Source: Clostridiaceae bacterium
GTDB taxonomy: Bacteria > Bacillota > Clostridia > Oscillospirales > Acutalibacteraceae
Direction: 5' to 3'
DNA length: 47,672 bases
Assembly: GCA_016282855.1 (NCBI GenBank)
Contig: JAEELT010000028.1
Span: 1-47,672 of the forward strand
Positions 8,553-17,077 of this stretch are shown here, piece by piece; within the stretch, counting starts at the first letter, position 1; every line of letters starts with the position of its first letter. The notes beneath the pieces were generated by a model that ran no database searches, had not been told where the DNA came from, and was given only the letters and a program-made list of their open reading frames with translations. Made by a program: the position numbers and the translations under genes.

Positions 8553-10196
8553 TTACGCGTAATTGACCGCCACCGCGAAATACATAAGCGCGAGCGCGAT
8601 AACGAGTTCAATCGCAAACAGTTTCCAGGTGAATCTGAGCCACTTGCCGTATGAGACGTTCACGAGCCCTATGGCGATAATCATAATGCCGCTTGTGGGG
8701 TAGAGAAGGTTTGTGAAGCCGTCTGCCATGCAAAACGAGAGAACGACGGAGTTGCCGGATATGCCCACAAGACTTGCAAGCGGCGCGACAATGGGCATAA
8801 CGAGAAAAGCTTTTGCCGTGCCGGAGCCGATGAAGAACTCAAGCACTACTATGAAAGCGAAGAGCAGAAGAATCGCGCCGAAGGGCGACATACCGGAAAT
8901 CAGATTATAGACTTTGAAAAGAATGGTGTGAATTATCATTCCCTCGCTGAGAATATAAGTGATGGCAAGTATAAAGAAGATGAGGGGAATGGCGGGGGCG
9001 ATGGTTTTGACGCCTTTCATAAAGCCGCCGAGGAGCTGCTTGCCCCTGAGACCCGTCATATATCCCGCCAAAAGCCCGCCTGCGGTGAAGAGCACAGCCA
9101 TGCCGGGCATTGAAAGCATACCGCCCAGTGAGAGCGCAAAATCAAGAATGATGCAAAGAAGGACAAAGCTTATGCAGATAACAAAAGCTTTTGTTGCCTT
9201 TGCTATGCTTTTATCAGCGAGCACATCTTCGGTATCGGTGAGGCGGAATTTATTTCTGAGCTCCTCATCCGTTTCGCGGCAGATTGATTTTGCGGGGTTT
9301 TTCTCTATGCGCTTTGCGTAAATGATTACAAAAGCGGTGAGCGAGGCGTAAACCACGGCAAAGGTTATAAGGCGAAGCCACAGGCCCGAAAAGACGGGCA
9401 CACCCGCTAACTTCTGAACGGTGACCACATTGAACGGGTTGAAGGTAGCGGCGGTGAAGCCGAAGGCGACAGCGATAAGGCTGATTGAAATGCCCACAAG
9501 GCTGTCCCACCCGAGGGCAAGAGCCACCGCCACGGCAATCGGCACGAGAGTGACGGACTCTTCAAGAATGCCCGCTGTGGAGCTGAGAAGCATACACACA
9601 AATATCATAACACAGATAAGTATGTATTTGCGTTTCTCAAATTTTCTTATGACACTCGCCATAATATATTTGAGAATTCCTCTCTCGTCAAGTATAAAAA
9701 ATGTGCCGCCAATAAGCACAATAAACAGAATAATCGCTATACCTGTGGTGATGTTTTCGGAGCCGAAAACAAGAACGATGGAAGCGGGAATCTTCCAGAT
9801 GGGCATTTTATAATCAATCTCGTGATAGGTGCCGTCAATAATCTGCTTGCTCAGGTCATCGGCGCCCTCAAGGTTTATTTCTCCCTCAACAGGGTAGGTC
9901 ACTACGGAAATATCGTACTGCTCAAGGCGTGCAAGATAATCCTTATAGGAAACCTTTTCTTTGCCGTCAACCGTGAACTCGCTGTCCTGCTCGCCTATAC
10001 ACACTACGGTGCCGTCCGCAAGACGGTAAGTGCTGTCGGGGTAAAAATAATACTCGCCCCGCGGGACAAACTGGGTAAGCACCCCGGCAAATACCATTAT
10101 AACGGCAAGAATGGCACATAAACCGAGTATTGTTTTTTTGTTAAGATGCAGGCCGGTATTATCCTGACCGCTCACGTTTTTTTCTTTTTCAGGCAA
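8553..10196 (-). CDS. DcuC/YfcC-family membrane carrier
   Basis: About 547 residues with roughly 12 hydrophobic segments. The first, near the N-terminus (TILGLCAILAVIMVFAGVL), is followed by a soluble loop of about 100 residues beginning VPRGEYYFYPD. Recognisable blocks are LSSTAGILEESVTLVPIA, FGFTAATFNPFNVV and, near the end, FFIGSGTAKAFLVMPIVAPL and CMADGFTNLLYPTSG, as in the DcuC/YfcC C4-dicarboxylate carrier superfamily. The start is uncertain: no ATG is available, a TTG at 10196 has GGGGAG 10 bases upstream, and GTG codons at 10175 and 10232 are alternatives. First gene of the iol operon, so it probably imports or exports a pathway-related acid or polyol; the family assignment does not fix the substrate. 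Confidence 0.85.
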   Translation of the reverse strand: MPEKEKNVSGQDNTGLHLNKKTILGLCAILAVIMVFAGVLTQFVPRGEYYFYPDSTYRLADGTVVCIGEQDSEFTVDGKEKVSYKDYLARLEQYDISVVTYPVEGEINLEGADDLSKQIIDGTYHEIDYKMPIWKIPASIVLVFGSENITTGIAIILFIVLIGGTFFILDERGILKYIMASVIRKFEKRKYILICVMIFVCMLLSSTAGILEESVTLVPIAVAVALALGWDSLVGISISLIAVAFGFTAATFNPFNVVTVQKLAGVPVFSGLWLRLITFAVVYASLTAFVIIYAKRIEKNPAKSICRETDEELRNKFRLTDTEDVLADKSIAKATKAFVICISFVLLCIILDFALSLGGMLSMPGMAVLFTAGGLLAGYMTGLRGKQLLGGFMKGVKTIAPAIPLIFFILAITYILSEGMIIHTILFKVYNLISGMSPFGAILLLFAFIVVLEFFIGSGTAKAFLVMPIVAPLASLVGISGNSVVLSFCMADGFTNLLYPTSGIMIIAIGLVNVSYGKWLRFTWKLFAIELVIALALMYFAVAVNYA

Positions 10197-10204
10197 AAAA
10201 AACT

Positions 10205-10273
10205 CACTCCCCAACGGCGGCCCGGCGGGCACACCTGCACAGTTTTAATTATTATATCACTGTGTGGGGAGTG
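10205..10273 (-). promoter_or_regulatory. 9-bp inverted repeat around the iol promoter
   Basis: CACTCCCCA at 10205-10213 and TGGGGAGTG at 10265-10273 are exact inverted copies. One lies in the spacer between the -35 and -10 hexamers and the other in the leader, where it also forms the GGGGAG ribosome site. The placement suits binding by a regulator at two sites; no regulator is identified. Confidence 0.35.
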
Positions 10274-10280
10274 TTTGCAA
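10251..10280 (-). promoter_or_regulatory. Promoter of the carrier-phosphoesterase-iolBDE operon
   Basis: Minus-strand TTGCAA (10275-10280) and TATAAT (10251-10256), spacer 18 bases, with an extended TGA before the -10. The predicted start near 10244 leaves a leader of about 50 bases before the carrier gene. Confidence 0.75.
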
Positions 10281-10309
10281 TATTTTTATTTGTTACTTAT
10301 ATATTAGTT

Positions 10310-10325
10310 ATAAAACCGGTTTTAT
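10310..10325. promoter_or_regulatory. Perfect 16-bp palindrome, LacI-type operator candidate
   Basis: ATAAAACCGGTTTTAT is a perfect palindrome with a central CG, the shape bound by LacI/GalR-family regulators. It lies 65-80 bases upstream of the predicted iol operon start and just past the end of the DUF4838 gene. There is no LacI-type gene in the window. It could also fold as a weak hairpin after the DUF4838 stop, but it lacks a T-run. Confidence 0.4.
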
Positions 10326-10342
10326 CGGGCTGAATCGTGATA

Positions 10343-12265
10343 TCATACCCGAAACAGAGAAACCAACGCTTTCTCTATCGTGTAGTAAAGGCCGCCCAGG
10401 GAAAGAACGGGGGTAAGCTTTTCGAGGAGCTGACCGAAGAACAGCCTCGCCTTAGCTCCGCTCTCGTCCGGCTCGTACATATTCCACTCGTTGACCGGAA
10501 CATATCTCACGCACAGGCAGTCAAGGTAATCGTCGTAGCTTCCTTCGCTGAGCATCTTTACTCCGTATGACTGCATATCCTCAAATAGCTTTTGCCTTTC
10601 GTCAAAGCGAGCGGGATTGGTGATTGAAAACTCGCCCTTGCCCTCACTGCCCTTCCAGAAGCGCCAGGAAAGCTCTGAGCGGGATATATGCTCAAGCTGC
10701 TCGTCGCTCTGCGCGGCTTCTTTTGCGCTCTCCCACAGGCTGTCTATTTTCGCGACATCAGCGGAAGAAAAGCTGAAGCTGCTGCCGGGACTCTGACCTA
10801 TTCCGAGATGGCCGCCGACAATACTGCCGGTGGAGGATATGTGCATATTGATTATTTCTTTGATATCTTGCCATCCCGCGCCGTAATACGCGGCAAGGAA
10901 GCCGTCTGTTTCCTTCTCAATGTCGCAGTAAGGATTCTGCAGACATTTTGCAATCATATAAGCGCGAAGCTCACCGAATTCGGTGTCGCAGGAGTCGATA
11001 TAGTAGTTGCCCTCCTCATAAACGCCCTTCACATTGTTCTCATAGAAAACCTGTATGTTGCGCTGAATAACGTCAAAATCCGGGAAAACAATGCAGGTGT
11101 TTGAGTAGTTGGTGGTGTAATCCCACACATAGATTCTGCCGCAAATTGCGGACCAGTCGGCAAGGTCCTTCATAAGGTCGGTGTTGCGCTTGCAGGATTT
11201 GTCGTCAAGGCTGTGGCAGAAGCAGCATTCTATTGTACAAAGGCGCACTATAACATTATCGCGTGGCTTGATTCCCGTGGGAGCCTTGCGGGTATACTGA
11301 TAGGCAAATGTATCTATCGCAACATTGTCATAGCCGGCTTCTCTGACGGCATCGGCTATCTGATTTACAAAGTTTATCATCGTTGCGGACTGCACTGCGC
11401 CGTGAGCTTTTTCAAACTCTTTGCATCTGTCACATTTGCAGTAATGCTGATTATCATTCTGAGTAACGGAGACTATCTGCAATGAAGCATCCGGGTCGTG
11501 CTTTTCGGCTAAAATGCCGAGCACATTTTTCGTGGCAATGGCAAGCACATCGGGATTTGTCAGGCAGGGCTGGTCTGCCGTACGCTCGCCGTCAAACAGC
11601 GCGAGCTGAGAAGGGTCGGACTGAGCGTGAGCCTCGCTCTCGCACAGCGTTCCCATCGTGTGGCAGAAGCCGCCGAGATAGTCAACGGTGCCGCCCGCCT
11701 CGGCGGGAAGGTTTCTGTAAGTGCCGCCGTCAAGCCCGTTTGCGAGGGAATACTCAACATCGCGCGGGCTTTTCCAGTCGGTATCGGTATATTCGAAGAA
11801 CGGCTCATATTTAAGGTCCGTGTCCGCAGGAACGGCGATGCTCTGCGAGCGGGGCAAGACGGTAATCTGTGCGGTATATACCTTCCTGCCGCAGAATTCC
11901 TCAAGGAACCGGTTCACGCCCGCCTGAAGGCCGCGTACGCCCGTGCCGCCGATATGAATACAGCCGTCAATCACCTGAATACGGTAACCGTTAACGGCAA
12001 TATCCGAAACATCGGCGCAGGAAGCGGAGCCGAGCGCAATATAATTGCCTTCGGCCTCAACGGCAGTCTGTATCTGTGTGCCGAATACCTGCGAGAGTGC
12101 GCCGCACAGCTTTTCAGCCGCGTAGGCTTCATACCGGTCCGGTGCTTCGGACACAAGTACGCTCCACGAGCTGTCAACGGATACGGCACCGTCGGAGGCG
12201 AAAGCCGCCTGCGTAAATGCCGCGATAAGACAAAGCGCGAGCAAAAGGGAAACTGTCTTTTTCAT
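10343..12265 (-). CDS. Secreted DUF4838 protein
   Basis: 640 residues. The N-terminus is a clear signal peptide (KKTVSLLLALCLIAAF, then AFA as a likely cleavage site near residue 24). Residues from about 35 to 130 resemble the non-catalytic N-terminal domain found before GH20/GH67 catalytic domains (YAAEKLCGALSQVFG, GVRGLQAGVNRFLEEFCG). The DUF4838 core follows: VTQNDNQHYCKCDRC, VIVRLCTIECCFCHSL, IYVWDYTTNYSNTCIVFPD and VKGVYEEGNYY. DUF4838 proteins occur in carbohydrate-use loci and are thought to be glycan-active, but the activity is not established. GGAGGA precedes the ATG at 12265. It follows the transglutaminase gene by 28 bases and may be its last operon member. Confidence 0.85.
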   Translation of the reverse strand: MKKTVSLLLALCLIAAFTQAAFASDGAVSVDSSWSVLVSEAPDRYEAYAAEKLCGALSQVFGTQIQTAVEAEGNYIALGSASCADVSDIAVNGYRIQVIDGCIHIGGTGVRGLQAGVNRFLEEFCGRKVYTAQITVLPRSQSIAVPADTDLKYEPFFEYTDTDWKSPRDVEYSLANGLDGGTYRNLPAEAGGTVDYLGGFCHTMGTLCESEAHAQSDPSQLALFDGERTADQPCLTNPDVLAIATKNVLGILAEKHDPDASLQIVSVTQNDNQHYCKCDRCKEFEKAHGAVQSATMINFVNQIADAVREAGYDNVAIDTFAYQYTRKAPTGIKPRDNVIVRLCTIECCFCHSLDDKSCKRNTDLMKDLADWSAICGRIYVWDYTTNYSNTCIVFPDFDVIQRNIQVFYENNVKGVYEEGNYYIDSCDTEFGELRAYMIAKCLQNPYCDIEKETDGFLAAYYGAGWQDIKEIINMHISSTGSIVGGHLGIGQSPGSSFSFSSADVAKIDSLWESAKEAAQSDEQLEHISRSELSWRFWKGSEGKGEFSITNPARFDERQKLFEDMQSYGVKMLSEGSYDDYLDCLCVRYVPVNEWNMYEPDESGAKARLFFGQLLEKLTPVLSLGGLYYTIEKALVSLFRV

Positions 12266-12293
12266 ATAGCAAATCCTCCTCTGCGAATATTTA

Positions 12294-14801
12294 TCACCAC
12301 ATAAAGTCAACAAAGAAATAGCGGAATTTTTTCAGCAGCGGCATTGATCGGACTATGCTTTTGCGGCACAAATTGAGTGTTTTGGCAATTTCGTCTGTTT
12401 CGGATTTTCCTGCATTTTCGCCTGCAAAAAGCGCCTTTTCGAGTTTCACGCGGAAATCGCCGGCGTCACCGCAGACGGATGCCGCACTGTCTGCGCTCTC
12501 CCGGGCAAATATTTCAAAGAATTCGCGGTATGAGCAGATTCCGGAGCCTGAGTTTGAATAGAGATAGGTGTCATAGAGGTGCCCATATCTGCGGCGGATT
12601 ATTTCCTTGCCGTCGCCGCGCACAAACGACAGATGGCGGGGTACGGCTTTCATCATCATTTTAAAAAGATAAAAAGCAAAAAGAAGAGCAAGAATTATAA
12701 GCGCAAGCATTAAAAGGCGCTGACCCGTGGCGCTCATATTCATTCTTTCAACAAGCTCGGCCGCGCCACGGCTTTCGCCTGCCTGACCCCGGCTGAGAAG
12801 ATTGCCCAGCAGGCTGCGGTTTTCATTGCGGGAAACGGCAATAGTTACCTCCAGCGGGTCCCAGCCGAAGCCGTCCCTGAAAATTTCCACCCAGGCGTGC
12901 CCGTTGGAGTCGGGTATGAGCACGCGGCTCACGTTTGTATCGATTCTGTAAGGCGAGGTGACCCATTCATCGAAGTTTTCCACCACCACGGGATCGGATG
13001 AGTAAAAGTCTTCTCTGTCAACGGCATAGCCCTCGGCATATCTTGCGGGGATACCGAGATATCTTAAAACAAGAGTTGCTGCTGTTGCGAAATGCTGGCA
13101 GTATCCCTTTTTGGACGCTGACAGGAAATAATTGACATAATCCTCATCCTGAGGCACTTTGCCCGGGCGCAGGGTATATTCATAATCGTTTCTGAAAGCT
13201 CCGAGCACCTTCTGAATTTTAGAATAATCGCTGTCGCTTTGCTTAATTCCGTATTCCTCGCAGAATTGCTCGATTGCCGGTAAATTGCGTTCGGGTACGG
13301 TAAGAGCATTTTCGGCGTCCGCTTTCATACCGAGAAATAGAGATGACGCCTTAAACTCAAACTGCTTGTCCTCCCTGACAGAGTCGGAAGAGAGCAAGTC
13401 GTAAGAGCCCTCCTCATCTACGGTAAACACGTCATAATAGATGATTTCGCCCAGGCCGCCGTCCGGCGAAGCGGCGCTGCCGGGGCCGTTATATGTTACG
13501 CTGTCAAGATTTCTGAGCGTGGTGAAGTAAGGCACGTTGAGCCCGTTTGAAGCCACCTTGGGGTCAACCGCTCTCACGCCGATTTTGTGGCGGCTTTTTG
13601 TGAGATTCTGCTCCGTGAGGAAGTCTTTTTCAAGCAGGCGGTAAGTTATGTCAAAAGTGTCATCGGTGTCCGTGCTCTCGGGCGGGTTGTACCAGCGCAT
13701 AGTGTGAGAATCGTAATAATAACCCGAAAAGCTCCTCAGGTACATACGGTCCACCCTGTAGTTGACAAGCTCCACTTCAAGGTCGGTGCGTCCGTCAAAC
13801 GAAATTGAGCTGACATTGGCAAGCTTACCGGGGGCATTCGCCTCCCTCTCCTGAGAAAAGACAGCGCTGAAGCCGTATGACATAAAGTTCTTTGCCGCGC
13901 GCCGGCTTTCGGTTTTTATATCTCTCACAGGGAGATTCACCTCAAAATTCTCATCCGGCACCACGGTGAAAACAAGCGCCGTGACAGCTATGAGAAAACC
14001 GAGCCAGATAACGGCTATGGTCGAGGTGTTGCGCGCGTCTGTAAGAAAGCCGTAGCTGTGTCTGTGCTTTTTGATTGAAGAAAAGACGGTGAATTTATCG
14101 GTGAGCCCGTAATAGCCTCCGGAGAGGAAAACAACCTCCACAAGCACCCACGAAACAGCCACAAGGAACATACCTGCCTTTGAGCAGGGAAAACCGAAAA
14201 ACATACCGAGCTGAGCTATGGGGAAGGTGAAGAAGAAAAGGCCTCGCAGACTCATTTTTTCGGAAACCACGATATTCTGCAGTATCATAAGCCCCACCGC
14301 TATTACACAAACCGCGGCGGACATCGCCGTGTAAGTATCGCTGTAATAAACGGTGAACTCCCTGAGATACGGCAGCTTGGTCATACTGTCGGTATAAAGG
14401 ATAATGCTGTTCCACAAGGCGTTGACGCCGCTGTTGACGAGAGTATAGTATCTGAATATGACAACGAGAAAGCCGGCGAAAACAGCAAGATAGGTAATCA
14501 CTTTAAGGCGCTGTCTTACATACATAAATGAGAGAATCAGAGAAAACACTGCGCAGGTAACGGCAAGCGGGCCCGTGGAAAGCTCTATATGGAACGCCGA
14601 AATCACGCAGTAAAGCGAGCCGAAATCCGCGCAGAAAAGTATCAGCGAATTGATAAGATACTTCAGCACGGGGAATCCGGCTTTTTCGGCGGTAATCTCC
14701 TGAGAAAAAACTATACCCGTTTTTTCCGCAAGGGACTCCCTGCTTTCTCTGAGCCTTTTTTCTCTTCTGAGTTTGATTCTGTCGGAAATGCTCAAAGGCA
14801 T
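12294..14801 (-). CDS. Membrane transglutaminase-like protein (TgpA type)
   Basis: 835 residues. After a charged N-terminus come about seven hydrophobic segments (residues 45-275), then a large external region with a transglutaminase core: KKGYCQHFATAATLVLRYLG with catalytic Cys568, GHAWVEIF with His635 and GWDPLEV with Asp648, so the triad is complete. One more membrane segment (LLMLALIILALLFAFYLF) and a cytosolic tail follow. The start overlaps the DUF58 stop by 10 bases and has no strong ribosome site of its own, which points to coupled translation. The moxR-DUF58-transglutaminase trio is a recurring bacterial operon thought to handle cell-envelope proteins; the actual substrate is unknown. 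Confidence 0.92.
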   Translation of the reverse strand: MPLSISDRIKLRREKRLRESRESLAEKTGIVFSQEITAEKAGFPVLKYLINSLILFCADFGSLYCVISAFHIELSTGPLAVTCAVFSLILSFMYVRQRLKVITYLAVFAGFLVVIFRYYTLVNSGVNALWNSIILYTDSMTKLPYLREFTVYYSDTYTAMSAAVCVIAVGLMILQNIVVSEKMSLRGLFFFTFPIAQLGMFFGFPCSKAGMFLVAVSWVLVEVVFLSGGYYGLTDKFTVFSSIKKHRHSYGFLTDARNTSTIAVIWLGFLIAVTALVFTVVPDENFEVNLPVRDIKTESRRAAKNFMSYGFSAVFSQEREANAPGKLANVSSISFDGRTDLEVELVNYRVDRMYLRSFSGYYYDSHTMRWYNPPESTDTDDTFDITYRLLEKDFLTEQNLTKSRHKIGVRAVDPKVASNGLNVPYFTTLRNLDSVTYNGPGSAASPDGGLGEIIYYDVFTVDEEGSYDLLSSDSVREDKQFEFKASSLFLGMKADAENALTVPERNLPAIEQFCEEYGIKQSDSDYSKIQKVLGAFRNDYEYTLRPGKVPQDEDYVNYFLSASKKGYCQHFATAATLVLRYLGIPARYAEGYAVDREDFYSSDPVVVENFDEWVTSPYRIDTNVSRVLIPDSNGHAWVEIFRDGFGWDPLEVTIAVSRNENRSLLGNLLSRGQAGESRGAAELVERMNMSATGQRLLMLALIILALLFAFYLFKMMMKAVPRHLSFVRGDGKEIIRRRYGHLYDTYLYSNSGSGICSYREFFEIFARESADSAASVCGDAGDFRVKLEKALFAGENAGKSETDEIAKTLNLCRKSIVRSMPLLKKFRYFFVDFMW

Positions 14802-15871
14802 ATTATTGCCACACTTTCTTTATACATTCCGATAAGCTCGTGTTCCTTTATATGTTCAAAAGACACGGGGGTGAAATAAATCGCGGCGTCTCCCCTGCCT
14901 TTTTCGGCACCGGCATATTTTTCATAAGCGGTGAAGCCCTCATAGCTGTTCATCATAAACATCTGCACAAGAGCGGCCTCAAGGTCGTCGTTGCTTTCTA
15001 TAAACTCACGCGAAAGTTTGCCCGTGAACCGGTCATACCACACGGCAAAAAACGGTATTTCAAGCTCGATGAGTCTGAGAGCGGCGGAGTAGAAAGCCGT
15101 AACGATTTTATCCAGGAAGCCGGGCTCTTCGCCGTCCTTACGCAGCTCGGCTATGAGACTTAAAGTTCTGTTGCTCTCAAGCTCGTATTCCTTGACATAA
15201 AGTTCATCGCGTTTCACGCTTATTTTCCAGTTAACCCTCTGCATTCTGTCGCCGGGGATATACTCTCTGAAATCCTTTATCTGAGTGACATCCTCGGTGT
15301 AGTCAAGGTTATCCGTTTCCTGCTCGTCGCCCTGAGAAAACATATTCTCCACTGCGTCCATCACAACCTCGGAGCGAGCGGGCAGAGCGGTTACGCTCGC
15401 GCTGCAGGGAAAATCCAGGGTGAAGAGAAAAAGCCCGAGATAATCACAGACGGTAACTTTTTCACCTTTAACGGTTATTCTGCCGGCATATTTTGACTGT
15501 ATATGCCAGGTGTAGGTTTTTTTGCCGCGTCTGAGAGGAAAATCCATCTGCTGAATCTCCTCATTGGGATAAAACAGGTTTTCAGCCCTGAACTCAAGCA
15601 GAGCGGACGGCAAAGGCAGAATGCTGCCGTTTGTTATTTCAAAAGCAACGGGTACATCCGTACCCTGCTGAATGCTCGCGGCTCTGAAAGACACATTGAA
15701 TTCAAGCTTAGGGAGAATCTGTTTGACGGCTATATAGCTTATGAGCGGAATAAGAGCGACAACAGTGAGAAGATAGAAGAAAAAGAAATTTCTGTAAAAC
15801 AGGAAAAGAACCACAGCCGCAATGACAACCGTGGCATATTCCGTTATGTTTCTCGCTCTGCTTCTCGCCAT
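14792..15871 (-). CDS. DUF58 domain membrane protein
   Basis: 359 residues with two adjacent N-terminal membrane segments (VVIAAVVLFLFYRNFFFFYL and a following stretch), then a soluble region. The DUF58 core is visible as TQIKDFREYIPGDRMQRVNWKIS followed by ELYVKEYELE. DUF58 proteins carry a von-Willebrand-A-like fold and are partners of MoxR ATPases. The adjacent moxR and the overlapping transglutaminase gene make a three-part assembly or maturation unit likely. GGAGCGG precedes the ATG. No damage seen. Confidence 0.93.
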   Translation of the reverse strand: MARSRARNITEYATVVIAAVVLFLFYRNFFFFYLLTVVALIPLISYIAVKQILPKLEFNVSFRAASIQQGTDVPVAFEITNGSILPLPSALLEFRAENLFYPNEEIQQMDFPLRRGKKTYTWHIQSKYAGRITVKGEKVTVCDYLGLFLFTLDFPCSASVTALPARSEVVMDAVENMFSQGDEQETDNLDYTEDVTQIKDFREYIPGDRMQRVNWKISVKRDELYVKEYELESNRTLSLIAELRKDGEEPGFLDKIVTAFYSAALRLIELEIPFFAVWYDRFTGKLSREFIESNDDLEAALVQMFMMNSYEGFTAYEKYAGAEKGRGDAAIYFTPVSFEHIKEHELIGMYKESVAIICL

Positions 15872-15905
15872 AATCCGCTCCGGTTAAAAAATGATTGGTG
15901 AATGA

Positions 15906-16844
15906 TTATCTCTGCGTGCGCCCGCCGGGCATGGGAACCAGGCGCACGGTTTCGTCAAGAATTTCCCTCTCGGTTTTGCCCTGTGCCTTTGCCTTAGCGC
16001 TGAGCGTGACTCTGTGGCAGCAGGTAAAGGGAATCACCTCTATCACATCCTCGGGTATCACATAATCTCTGCCGTCAAGATAGGCGCACGCTCTTGCCAT
16101 TTTGAGCACGGCCTTCGCCCCCCTGGGGCTTATACCGCTTCTGAGCCACTCGCTCTCTCTCGATTTGAGAGTAATTGCCGCAATGTAATCATATATGCCG
16201 TCATCAACAAAAAGCGCCGCGGCGTTTTTTTGCATCTCGATTATATCGTCAGCTCCCACGACAGGTGAGACATAGTCTATAAGATTTGACTTGTCGCGCT
16301 TAAGCATAACCGCCTCGCTCACCGGGTCGGGGTAGCCCATGGTAAGGCGCACTGTAAAGCGGTCAAGCTGCGATTCGGGGAGCTTCTGTGTGCCGGCGGA
16401 ACCGAGAGGATTCTGCGTTGCCATCACAAAAAACGGCTCAGGCAGAGGATGGGTAACGCCGTCAACAGTCACCTTTCCCTCCTCCATAACCTCAAGCAGG
16501 GCGGACTGTGTTTTGGGCGAAGTGCGGTTAATTTCGTCGGCAAGAAAAAGATTGCTCATTACCGCGCCCTCTCTGTACTCAAACTCGCCCGTTGATTTGT
16601 TATACATCGAAAAGCCTGTAACATCCGACGGCAGCGTATCGGGAGTAAACTGCATACGTCTGTAATTAAGAGAAAGAGTTTTTGAGAAAGCGAGCGCAAG
16701 CGTGGTCTTGCCCACGCCCGGTATATCCTCAAGCAGTATATGCCCCGAGGCAATCACGGTCATAAGCACGGTCTTGATAACTTCGTCTTTGCCTATTATA
16801 ACTTTCTTTACTTCGTCCTGAATTTTTATAAATCTGTTATCCAT
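15906..16844 (-). CDS. moxR: MoxR-family AAA+ ATPase
   Basis: 312 residues, standard size. Walker A GVGKTT at residues 43-48, Walker B LFLADEINR, the sensor stretch FFVMATQNPLG and the arginine-finger region ESQLDRFTVRLTMGYPDP are all present. The C-terminal lid has GISPRGAKAVLKMARACAYLDGRDYVIPEDV. Such ATPases act as chaperones that insert cofactors or remodel partner proteins. First gene of the operon, 34 bases before DUF58, with a strong promoter about 40 bases upstream. Confidence 0.95.
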   Translation of the reverse strand: MDNRFIKIQDEVKKVIIGKDEVIKTVLMTVIASGHILLEDIPGVGKTTLALAFSKTLSLNYRRMQFTPDTLPSDVTGFSMYNKSTGEFEYREGAVMSNLFLADEINRTSPKTQSALLEVMEEGKVTVDGVTHPLPEPFFVMATQNPLGSAGTQKLPESQLDRFTVRLTMGYPDPVSEAVMLKRDKSNLIDYVSPVVGADDIIEMQKNAAALFVDDGIYDYIAAITLKSRESEWLRSGISPRGAKAVLKMARACAYLDGRDYVIPEDVIEVIPFTCCHRVTLSAKAKAQGKTEREILDETVRLVPMPGGRTQR

Positions 16845-16884
16845 ATTATTCTCCCGGTAAAACTGCTTAATTTATTCTGAATAT

Positions 16885-16914
16885 ATTATATTATGCAAAG
16901 CGATTGTTTGTCAA
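16885..16914 (-). promoter_or_regulatory. Promoter of the moxR operon
   Basis: Minus-strand TTGACA (16909-16914) and TATAAT (16885-16890), both consensus, spacer 18 bases. Predicted start near 16878, giving a leader of about 35 bases. Confidence 0.8.
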
Positions 16915-17022
16915 TAAACAAGCGCTCCGGTGTGTGACAGAAGCTCGGCGGCAAAGGGTAAAAGCGAGGCAGAATCTTTTAAGGAAGCCGCTCCGGCAAA
17001 CAGCGCAAAAAGCAAAGCCGGG

Positions 17023-17066
17023 ATAAAAAATGCTCACCCCGGGGGATATCTGCCCGCAGGTGAGCA
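17023..17066 (-). terminator. Terminator after the GH3 gene
   Basis: Minus-strand arms TGCTCACC (17059-17066) and GGTGAGCA (17031-17038) enclose a loop with an inner CGGG/CCCG pairing and are followed by six T. It sits 12 bases after the GH3 stop and closes the transporter-LRR-GH3 operon. Confidence 0.8.
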
Positions 17067-17077
17067 CTGTTTTCATC

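Noticed and set aside
10310-10325. Palindrome as terminator of the DUF4838 transcript
   Set aside because: The stem is A/T with a CCGG loop and no T-run follows; an operator reading fits better, though termination cannot be excluded.
16912-17028. Short minus-strand frame with a protein-like hydrophobic C-terminus between moxR promoter and GH3 terminator
   Set aside because: About 38 codons, no start codon with a ribosome site, and it lies directly behind the GH3 terminator; most likely chance or a very old remnant.
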